From contig NZ_JAUJFI010000045.1 in NCBI RefSeq assembly GCF_030849505.1, positions 1-37,495 of the forward strand: 37,495 nucleotides of DNA, in the 5' to 3' direction. The notes under the pieces are model-generated. The model saw only the letters and a list, made by a program, of their open reading frames with translations. It was not told the DNA's origin and did not search any database. The position numbers and the translations under genes were made by a program. Each line of letters opens with the position of its first letter. Within the stretch, counting starts at the first letter, position 1. Of this stretch, positions 7,938-17,721 are shown piece by piece. The stretch comes from Azospirillum isscasi (lineage in GTDB: Bacteria > Pseudomonadota > Alphaproteobacteria > Azospirillales > Azospirillaceae).

Positions 7938-10900
7938 TCACTCCGCGCCGGGCACCGGGTGCGGCGCCTCCGGGGCGACCCCGCCGCGGCGCTTCCACAG
8001 GCGGGAGACGGCGTTGCCTGCGTCCTCCATATAGAGGAACAGCACCGGCGTGATGTAAAGCGTCAGGATCTGCGACACGCACAGACCGCCGACCACGGCA
8101 AGGCCCAGCGGCTGGCGAAGCTCCGCCGCGGCGCCATGGGCGACGGCGATGGGCAGGGTGCCCATGATCGCCGCCATGGTCGTCATCATGATCGGGCGGA
8201 AGCGCAGCAGGCACGCCTGCTCGATCGCCTCGCGCGGGGTCATGCCCTGGTTGCGCTGCGCGTCGATGGCGAAGTCGATCATCATGATCGCGTTCTTCTT
8301 CACGATGCCGATCAGCATCAGGATGCCGATGATCGCGATGACGCTCAGCTCCTGCCCGAACAGCATCAGCGTCGCCAAGGCCCCGATGGCCGCCGAGGGC
8401 AGGCCGGACAGGATCGTCAGCGGGTGGATGAAGCTCTCGTAGAGCACGCCCAACACGATGTAGATCACCAGAACCGCGGCCAGAAGCAGGAGCCCCTGGC
8501 TCTTCTGCGCGTCCTCGAACACCTGGGCGGTGCCGGCGAAGCCGGTGGTGATGCCCGGCGGCAGGGCCATTTCCACCTCGGCCCGCCGGACGGCGTCCAC
8601 CGCCTCGCCCAGCGAATGGCCGGGCGTCACGTTGAAGGACAGGGTGACGGCGGGAAGCTGCCCCTGGTGGTTGACCGTCATCGGACCGGCGGTGCGCTGC
8701 ACGCTGGCGAAGGCGTCCAGCGGCACCAGCTTGCCGGAGCTGGACCGCACATAGATGCGCGACAGGGCGTTGTCGTCCTGCTGGTACTTGGGCGCCAGCT
8801 CGATCAGCACCTGATAGTCGTTGGTCGGCGTGTAGATGGTCGAGACCTGCCGCTGACCGAAGGCGCTGTAGAGGGTGGAGCGCACCTGATCGATCCCGAT
8901 CCCCAGCGTCGCCGCCTTCTCCCGGTCCACATGCACGTAAGCCTGCGGACTGTTGAGCTGAAGGTCGCTGGTCACGTCCTGAAGAATGGGGATGTCGCGC
9001 ATCGCCCGCTCCAGCCGCCCGGACCAGGCGTACAGCTCCTCCGGATTCAGTCCCTGGATCGTGTACTGGAACTCGTTCTTGGACGAACGGCCGCCGATGC
9101 GCAGGTTCTGCACCGGCTGCATGTAGACCGCCATGCCGGGAATGCCGGACAATTGGCGGCGGAGCTGCTGGATCACCTCGCCCGCCGCCGGGCGCTCGCT
9201 GCGCGGCTTCAGCACGACGAACATGCGGCCCGAATTGACCGAGTTGCCGCCGATGGCGACCGAGGAGGTCATGTCCGCCACCGCCGGGTGGGCCTTGACG
9301 ATGCGGGCGGCCTCCTGCTGCCGCTCGGCCATGGCCGGGAAGGAGATGTCGGGGGCGGCCTCCGTCGAAATGGTGATCTGGCCGATGTCCTCCGTCGGGA
9401 AAAAGCCCTTCGGAATCGCCTGGAACAGCAGGGCGGAGCCGACCACCGTCCCGATCATGACGATGCCCATCACCGGGCGGTGCTTCAGCGCCAGCCGCAG
9501 CGTCACGGCGTAGCCGCGGTGCAGCGCGCTGAAGCCGCCCTCCAGGATGCGCCCGAACCAGCCCTCCTTGGTGCCGTGCGGCTCATGCGTCAGCATGCGG
9601 GCGCACATCATCGGCGTCAGCGTCAGCGCCACGAAGGCCGAGGCGCCGATCGCCATGGTGACCACCAGCGCGAATTCATGAAAGACGCGCCCGACCACCC
9701 CGCCCATCAGCAGGATCGGGATGAAGACCGCCACCAGCGACACGGTGATGGAAACGATGGTGAAGCCGATCTCCCGCGCACCCTTCACGGCGGCTTCGAA
9801 GGGCTTCTTGCCCTCCTCGACGTAGCGGACGATGTTCTCCATCATCACGATGGCGTCGTCCACGACGAGGCCGACCGCCAGTGTCAGCGCCATCAGCGAG
9901 ATGTTGTCGATGGAAAAGCCCATCAGATGCATGCCGCCCGCCGTCGCGATCAGCGAGATCGGAACGGTCAGCGCCGGGATCAGCGTGGCCGACAGGCGGC
10001 GCAGGAACAGGAAGATGACCATCACCACCAGTGCGATGGTCAGGGCCAGCGTGAACTGCACGTCCTCCACCGCCGCGCGGATCGAGGTGGAGCGGTCGTT
10101 CACCACCTCCACCTTCGCGCTGGGCGGAAGCTGCGCGCGGAAGCTGGGCAGCAGGCTGCGCACCCGGTCCACCACGTCCACCGTGTTGGCGTCGGGCTGG
10201 CGCTGCACGGCCATGACGATGGCGCGGGTGCCGTTGTGCCAGCTCGCCGTGCGGATGTTCTCCACGCTGTCCAGAACGTTCGCCACGTCGCCAAGCCGGA
10301 CCGGCGCGCCGTTGCGGTAGGCGACGATCAGGCCGCGGAAGGCGTCGGCGTCGGGAAGCTGCGGGTTGGCGGCGAGCACGAGCTGCTGCCGGGCGCCGGA
10401 CAGCGTGCCGACCGGCGTGTTGGCGTTGGCGGCGGCCAGCGCCTTCTGAAGCTCGTCGATGCCGATGCCGCGCACGGCCAGCGCGTTGGGGTCCACCTGG
10501 ACGCGGACGGCGTATTTCTGCGCGCCGTAGATCTGCACCTGGGCCACGCCCGGCAGGGTGGCGACCTTGGGCTGGACCGCCGTTTCCGCGAAGTCGTTCA
10601 GCGTGGACAGCGTCAGCGTGGGCGACGAGAGCGCCAGCATCAGGACCGGCTGGTCCGCCGGGTTCACCTTTCGGTAGCTGGGCGCCGTGGTCATCTCCGC
10701 CGGCAGGCGGCGCTGGGTGCGGGCGATGGCCGCCTGCACGTCCTGCGCGGCGGCGTCGATGTCGCGCTCCAGCACGAACTGGATGGTGATGGAGGTGTTG
10801 CCGAGGCTCGACGTCGAGGTGATCGTGTCGATGCCGGCGATGGTGGAGAATTCACGCTCCAGCGGGCTGGCGACGGAGGCCGCCATGGTTTCCGGGCTGG

Positions 10901-11060
10901 CGCCGGGCAGCGTGGCGGAAACGTTGATGACTGGGAAATCCACCCGCGGCAGCGCCGCGACGGGCAACTGGCGGTACGCCGCGAGCCCCCCCAGAACCAG
11001 CGCCGCCGTCAGCAGGATGGTCATCACGGGACGGCGGATGCACAGCTCCGAAAGGTTCAT
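7938..11060 (-). CDS. RND-family multidrug efflux permease (MdtB/MdtC-like)
   Basis: A 1040-residue RND pump. It opens with MNLSELCIRRPVMTILLTAA, typical of the MdtB/MdtC/MuxB branch. TM4 has AVGLVVDDAIVMMENIVRYV with the two proton-relay aspartates, and TM10 has GIVKKNAIMMIDFAIDAQRN with the conserved lysine. The porter signature LPRVDFPVINVSATLPGASP follows TM1. Its start overlaps the stop of the upstream adaptor gene (ATGA at 11057-11060), so the two are translationally coupled. It clearly differs from the pump at 2871-6002, so this is a second independent system and not a local duplication. Only one permease gene is present, whereas Mdt systems often have two. Confidence 0.95.
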   Translation of the reverse strand: MNLSELCIRRPVMTILLTAALVLGGLAAYRQLPVAALPRVDFPVINVSATLPGASPETMAASVASPLEREFSTIAGIDTITSTSSLGNTSITIQFVLERDIDAAAQDVQAAIARTQRRLPAEMTTAPSYRKVNPADQPVLMLALSSPTLTLSTLNDFAETAVQPKVATLPGVAQVQIYGAQKYAVRVQVDPNALAVRGIGIDELQKALAAANANTPVGTLSGARQQLVLAANPQLPDADAFRGLIVAYRNGAPVRLGDVANVLDSVENIRTASWHNGTRAIVMAVQRQPDANTVDVVDRVRSLLPSFRAQLPPSAKVEVVNDRSTSIRAAVEDVQFTLALTIALVVMVIFLFLRRLSATLIPALTVPISLIATAGGMHLMGFSIDNISLMALTLAVGLVVDDAIVMMENIVRYVEEGKKPFEAAVKGAREIGFTIVSITVSLVAVFIPILLMGGVVGRVFHEFALVVTMAIGASAFVALTLTPMMCARMLTHEPHGTKEGWFGRILEGGFSALHRGYAVTLRLALKHRPVMGIVMIGTVVGSALLFQAIPKGFFPTEDIGQITISTEAAPDISFPAMAERQQEAARIVKAHPAVADMTSSVAIGGNSVNSGRMFVVLKPRSERPAAGEVIQQLRRQLSGIPGMAVYMQPVQNLRIGGRSSKNEFQYTIQGLNPEELYAWSGRLERAMRDIPILQDVTSDLQLNSPQAYVHVDREKAATLGIGIDQVRSTLYSAFGQRQVSTIYTPTNDYQVLIELAPKYQQDDNALSRIYVRSSSGKLVPLDAFASVQRTAGPMTVNHQGQLPAVTLSFNVTPGHSLGEAVDAVRRAEVEMALPPGITTGFAGTAQVFEDAQKSQGLLLLAAVLVIYIVLGVLYESFIHPLTILSGLPSAAIGALATLMLFGQELSVIAIIGILMLIGIVKKNAIMMIDFAIDAQRNQGMTPREAIEQACLLRFRPIMMTTMAAIMGTLPIAVAHGAAAELRQPLGLAVVGGLCVSQILTLYITPVLFLYMEDAGNAVSRLWKRRGGVAPEAPHPVPGAE

Positions 11061-12241
11061 GACGCGCCTCCGGTGATCGGAGCCTTGCCGCCGGCACCGC
11101 CCTTCTCGCCGTTTCTGGCGGCGGCGACCTTGGCACCGGGGAACAGGCGGGACTGCCCGTCCACCACCACCCGCTCACCCGCCTGGAGCCCGTCCGCAAT
11201 GACGGCGAGGCCCTCCTGGCTGCGCGCCACCGCGACGTTGCGGATCTCCACCGTGTCGTCGGGCTTCACCACATAGACGAAGCGGCCCTGCTGGCCGGTC
11301 TGCACTGCCTCCTCCGGCAGGGTCAGCGCCTGCGGTTCGACCCGCAGGGTCAGCACCACGTCCACGAACTGGCCGGGCCACAGCCGGGTGTCGGCGTTGG
11401 GGAACTGGCCCTTCACCAGGATGGTGCCGGTCTGCTGGTCCACCTGGCTGTCGACGAAGTTCAGGACGCCTTCGGCGGGCGGGAGGGAGGCGCCGGGGAT
11501 GCCGGCGGTGACCGGCAGCCTGCCCGTCGCCATCGCCTCGCGGATGGCCGGCAGGTGGCGCTCCGGCACGTTGAAGGCGACGGTGATCGGGCGGAGCTGG
11601 GTCAGCGTCACCAGCGGCGTGGCGTCCGCGGCGCGCACCATGGTGCCGGCCTTGGCGTTCACGGCGCCGGTGCGCCCGTCCATCGGGGCGGTGATCCGGG
11701 TGAAGCTGAGGGACACCTTGGCCGCCTCGATGGCGGCCTGCCCGGCCTTGACCGTGGCCTCCAGCGCGTCGGCGGCGGCCACCGCGGCGTCATACTGCTG
11801 GCGGGCCACGGTGTTGGAGCGGACGAGCTGCTCGTAGCGCTTCACGTCGCCGCGGGCCTTGTCGAGATTCGCGCGGTCGCGCTCCAGATTGGCCTGCGCC
11901 TGCCGGAGCTGCGCCTCCAGCGCGCGGGAGTCGAGGGTGAACAGCAGATCGCCCGCCTTCACCTCCTGCCCTTCGGTGAAGTGGACCGTCTCGACCACGG
12001 AGTCGACGCGCGCCTTGATGGCGATGGCCGCCACCGGCTGGACCGATCCAATGGTGCCCAGCCGCTCCGGCACCGGGCGCCTCTCCGCCGTCTGGATGAC
12101 CACCGGGAGAGCCCGCGGCCCCGCCGGCGCGGCGGCCTTCGCCGTCTGTGCGTCGCCACCCCCCGCCCCATGGGTGTACCAGTAACCGCCGGCACCCAGC
12201 ACAGCCAACAGAAGCGCGATAAGCGCGAAGCGTTTCGTCAC
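11057..12241 (-). CDS. RND efflux periplasmic adaptor (MdtA-like)
   Basis: A 394-residue membrane fusion protein. The N-terminus is an uncleaved anchor (RFALIALLLAVLGAGGYWY), then a Gly/Ala linker, the lipoyl-like half-motif VDSVVETVHFTEGQEVKAGD, a coiled-coil hairpin (about residues 105-165), the second half-motif ITAPMDGRTGAVNAKAGTMV, and C-terminal beta domains ending in a Lys/Gly-rich tail. I chose GTG 12241 because GGGAG sits 6 bp upstream and the membrane anchor begins immediately. An in-frame ATG at 12301 would add 20 residues rich in Gly and Pro with no family match. It is coupled to the pump downstream. Confidence 0.9.
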   Translation of the reverse strand: MTKRFALIALLLAVLGAGGYWYTHGAGGGDAQTAKAAAPAGPRALPVVIQTAERRPVPERLGTIGSVQPVAAIAIKARVDSVVETVHFTEGQEVKAGDLLFTLDSRALEAQLRQAQANLERDRANLDKARGDVKRYEQLVRSNTVARQQYDAAVAAADALEATVKAGQAAIEAAKVSLSFTRITAPMDGRTGAVNAKAGTMVRAADATPLVTLTQLRPITVAFNVPERHLPAIREAMATGRLPVTAGIPGASLPPAEGVLNFVDSQVDQQTGTILVKGQFPNADTRLWPGQFVDVVLTLRVEPQALTLPEEAVQTGQQGRFVYVVKPDDTVEIRNVAVARSQEGLAVIADGLQAGERVVVDGQSRLFPGAKVAAARNGEKGGAGGKAPITGGAS

Positions 12242-12347
12242 GTCGAACTCCCGGTAGGGCGGCCCGGCCTGGCCGGAGCGATCCATCCCGCCACAAGACA
12301 CTGCGGCCCATTATCGCAGGAAGCGGATTGCAGGTTAATGACCATCC

Positions 12348-12376
12348 TACAGTCATTTGGTAACAGACTGTAACAG
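12348..12376 (-). promoter_or_regulatory. Putative promoter/operator of the second RND operon
   Basis: TACAGTC (12348-12354) and GACTGTA (12366-12372) form a perfect 7-bp inverted repeat with an 11-bp spacer. The heptamer GTAACAG also occurs twice with exact 10-bp periodicity (12360-12366, 12370-12376), as in OmpR/PhoB-type sites. On the minus strand TTACAG and TAGGAT, 18 bp apart, could be the -35 and -10. The element lies about 110 bp upstream of the adaptor start. Which regulator binds is unknown. Confidence 0.4.
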
Positions 12377-12511
12377 CGGGTATGGGCTGCGGAGCGATTC
12401 GGCGATGCCGGCCCAAGGAATTCGGAATTTTCCGTATCGCCGATGGGGCGCCGCAGACGGTCCGGCCCCGACGGCAGGCCGAACCCGGGGATCGCCTTCA
12501 GGGTGCGGCGG

Positions 12512-12911
12512 TCACGCAGGCCGCAGCTTCGCGGCCTGGACGAGGCTGGTGAGCGTGTCGAGGATCTGCTGCGGGCTGACCGGCTTGCGCAGCACCGCCA
12601 GCGGTTGCCAGCGGTCGGAGGTGAGGTCGTCCTCTCCCCCGTCCATCGACAGGAAGCCGGTCATCACCAGGATCGGCAACCGGGCGTCCAGGGTCCGCAA
12701 TTCGCGGATCAGGGCGCGGCCGTCCATCCGCGGCATGCGCAGGTCGGTGATGACGAGATCCGCCGGATCGGCGCTGTAGCGTTCCAGCCCCTCCTGCCCG
12801 TCCTGGGCCAGGGTCACCCGGAAGCCCTTGCGGGACAGGTAATCCTCCAGCGCCATGGCGGCCAGCGCTTCGTCCTCGGCCACCAGCACATGCAACGGAT
12901 CGGTGAGTGGA

Positions 12912-12919
<8 letters not shown>
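12512..12919 (-). CDS. Single-domain response regulator (CheY-like receiver)
   Basis: A 135-residue stand-alone receiver domain with no output domain. Acidic-pocket residues are in VLVAEDEALA, the phosphoacceptor is Asp59 (VITDLRMPRMDG), and the switch Thr87 (VMTGF) and Lys112 (LRKPVSP) are all present. The gene overlaps the end of the histidine kinase by 8 bp, so the kinase is the obvious phosphodonor. Without a DNA-binding domain it must act by protein contact or pass phosphate onward. The ATG at 12919 was chosen because the receiver fold begins 9 residues later; longer readings overlap the kinase in another frame. Confidence 0.9.
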
Positions 12920-14489
<1,570 letters not shown>

Positions 14490-14648
14490 GCTGCCCCTCT
14501 TGTTTCAGCCACTCCCCGTCATCCGGCACAACGCCTTGCGGCGTGGCGGCTGCATGGGCAAACGCTACTCGAATCGGTCAGACGGGGCAACACGCGGAAC
14601 GCGCTACCGTCCAATGGTAAGCGCGCTCCGCATGGCTTTGGATGAGCC

Positions 14649-16256
<1,608 letters not shown>

Positions 16257-16290
16257 GCGCGTTCCCGTAACTCAGCGGTGCAGACAACGG

Positions 16291-16331
16291 CGAAGAGGGC
16301 CGGGAGGCGGAACGCCCCACGGCCCTCTTCG
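16291..16331 (-). terminator. Hairpin between asd and prfC
   Basis: CGAAGAGGGCCG (16291-16302) and CGGCCCTCTTCG (16320-16331) form a perfect 12-bp stem around a 17-nt loop that can pair further (GGCG/CGCC). It lies about 90 bp after the asd stop and before prfC. No clean T-run follows, so intrinsic termination may be partial. Confidence 0.55.
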
Positions 16332-16422
16332 TTCGGGCTTATAGATAGCAGCGAAGACCGGTCCATTCCAGCCTTCATCCCTTCCGTCACGAGGAAGGAG
16401 GGACACGCGGAAATGGTTCGCT

Positions 16423-17436
16423 TTACAGCGACAGCTCCGCGATCTGCACCGCATTCAGCGCGGCGCCCTTGAGGAGCTGATCGCCGCAGACGAACAGGTC
16501 CAGCCCGTGGTCGCCGAAGATCAGGCTGGTGCGGATGCGGCCGACCTCGACGTCGAACTGGCCGGTGGCGTTCAGCGGCATCGGGTAGACGCCGTCCGCC
16601 GGCACGTCCTTCACCACCACGCCCGGCGCGTCGGCCAGGGCGGCGCGGGCGGCGTCCGGGGTCACCGGGGTCAGCGTCTCGACCGTGATCGCTTCGGAAT
16701 GGGCGCGGTAGGTCGGGATGCGAACGGCGGTGCAGCTCACCGGCAGGTCCGGGATCTCCAGGATCTTCCGGGTTTCCCAGGTCACCTTCATCTCCTCCTT
16801 CGTGTAGCCGTTCTCCTGGAAGGCGTCGATCTGGGGGATCAGGTTGAAGGGGATCGGGTGACGGAACACGCTGTTGGTGACCGGCTTGCCGTCGAGCTGG
16901 TTGCGGGTCTGCTCCTCAAGCTCGGCCATGCCTTCCGCCCCGGCGCCGCTGGTCGCCTGATAGGTGGAGACGATGACGCGCTTCAGGCCGAACGCCTTGT
17001 GCAGGGGGCCGAGCGCCACGACGGCGATGGCGGTCGTGCAGTTCGGGTTGGCGATCAGCTTGGCGTCGCCCATGGCGTGGGCGTTGATCTCCGGCACGAT
17101 CAGCGGAACGTTGTCGTCGTAGCGGAAGGCCGAGGAGTTGTCGATCACCAGCGCCCCGCCCGCGGCGATGGCCGGCGCGTGGGCCTTGGCGAAGTCGCCG
17201 GACACGGCGAGCAGAACGATGTCGTAACCCTTCACCTTCTCGACGTCGAACGCCACGAGGGTCTTCTCGCCAAACGGAGTCTCGACCGTGCGGCCGGCGC
17301 TGCGCTCCGACGCGAACAGGCCGAGTTCCGCGACCGGGAACGAACGGCGGTGAAGAACATCGACCATCTCGCGGCCGACGGCACCGGTGGCACCGACGAT
17401 GGCGACGCGGCGGGGAGAAGGAGAAGAGCTGCTCAT
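16423..17436 (-). CDS. asd: Aspartate-semialdehyde dehydrogenase
   Basis: A 337-residue enzyme that converts aspartyl phosphate to aspartate semialdehyde with NADPH, the branch point to lysine/diaminopimelate, methionine and threonine. The nucleotide-binding motif [14 protein letters not shown] is at residues 11-24. The nucleophile is Cys133 in NPNCTTA and the general acid/base is His246 in RAHSE. I chose ATG 17436, preceded by AAGGACGG, because the Rossmann fold begins 10 residues later; a longer in-frame start at 17499 lies inside the leader hairpin. The gene is preceded by a Thr-rich leader peptide and mutually exclusive hairpins (17498-17633), suggesting threonine-responsive attenuation. 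It is not in an operon with other lysine or threonine genes here. Confidence 0.96.
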   Translation of the reverse strand: MSSSSPSPRRVAIVGATGAVGREMVDVLHRRSFPVAELGLFASERSAGRTVETPFGEKTLVAFDVEKVKGYDIVLLAVSGDFAKAHAPAIAAGGALVIDNSSAFRYDDNVPLIVPEINAHAMGDAKLIANPNCTTAIAVVALGPLHKAFGLKRVIVSTYQATSGAGAEGMAELEEQTRNQLDGKPVTNSVFRHPIPFNLIPQIDAFQENGYTKEEMKVTWETRKILEIPDLPVSCTAVRIPTYRAHSEAITVETLTPVTPDAARAALADAPGVVVKDVPADGVYPMPLNATGQFDVEVGRIRTSLIFGDHGLDLFVCGDQLLKGAALNAVQIAELSL

Positions 17437-17497
17437 GGGTGTGGTCCGTCCTTTGGTCTTGCCCGGATCGAGCGTGGACGGCGGCCCCGGATACACC

Positions 17498-17526
17498 AAG
17501 GCCCCGTCCGTGTCCGGCGGGGCCTT
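17498..17526 (-). promoter_or_regulatory. Attenuator hairpin (3:4) in the asd leader
   Basis: On the minus strand AAGGCCCCG and CGGGGCCTT form a perfect 9-bp stem with an 11-nt loop. The left arm plus CCGGA (minus strand of 17513-17526) can instead pair with TCCGGCGGGCC inside the leader peptide gene (17575-17585), with one bulged G. This gives alternative 2:3 and 3:4 structures as in classical amino-acid attenuators. The downstream bases are only weakly T-rich (CTTGGTGT), so termination may be modest or Rho-assisted. Confidence 0.55.
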
Positions 17527-17552
17527 CGTGGTGGGTGAAGCGTCTTACTCGA

Positions 17553-17633
17553 TCAACGCACGCCACCAGCCGACGGCCCGCCGGAGCGGGTCGTTTTGGT
17601 AGTGGTGGTGGTGATGGCGAGCGAGCGATTCAT
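17553..17633 (-). CDS. Threonine-rich leader peptide upstream of asd (thrL-like)
   Basis: A 26-codon reading frame starts at ATG 17633, beginning MNRSLAITTTTTKTT. Residues 8-12, 14 and 15 are Thr: seven Thr in eight codons, much like enterobacterial thr leader peptides. It ends at TGA 17553-17555, and the hairpin at 17498-17526 follows about 30 bp later. Ribosomes stalling on the ACC/ACT run at low threonyl-tRNA would cover the segment that pairs with GGTGGCG (17561-17569) and free the 2:3 antiterminator. There is no clear ribosome-binding site; the promoter proposed at 17641-17670 would make the message nearly leaderless. It is a small frame recognised by composition and context only. Confidence 0.65.
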   Translation of the reverse strand: MNRSLAITTTTTKTTRSGGPSAGGVR

Positions 17634-17640
17634 AACCCGC

Positions 17641-17670
17641 TAGATAAACGAAAGGCGCGGGGCTTGTAAA
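17641..17670 (-). promoter_or_regulatory. Putative asd promoter
   Basis: On the minus strand TTTACA (17670-17665) and TATCTA (17646-17641) are 18 bp apart; shifting one base gives TTATCT with a 17-bp spacer. The start site would fall next to the leader-peptide ATG at 17633. The -35 lies inside the loop region of the glgP terminator hairpin. Prediction only. Confidence 0.4.
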
Positions 17671-17683
17671 GCGCCCGCGCCTT
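17652..17683 (-). terminator. Rho-independent terminator of glgP
   Basis: AAGGCGCGGG (17652-17661) and CCCGCGCCTT (17674-17683) form a perfect 10-bp stem with an inner GCTT/AAGC pairing. In the minus direction it is followed by TTCGTTTATC. It starts 39 bp after the glgP stop, the expected place for its terminator. Confidence 0.7.
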
Positions 17684-17721
17684 CGCGTCATGATTTTTGT
17701 CCGTTCCCTGCGGTGCCGGCG

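Noticed and set aside
7782..11276. 1164-codon plus-strand frame antisense to the second RND pump
   Set aside because: Compositional shadow of the minus-strand pump; no domain and an implausible His/Asp-rich product.
17544..17633. His-run or Trp-Trp leader peptide (his or trp attenuator) upstream of asd
   Set aside because: Another frame reads a run of His and later Trp-Trp, but it has no start codon. Only the ATG frame gives the Thr run, which fits the asd pathway.
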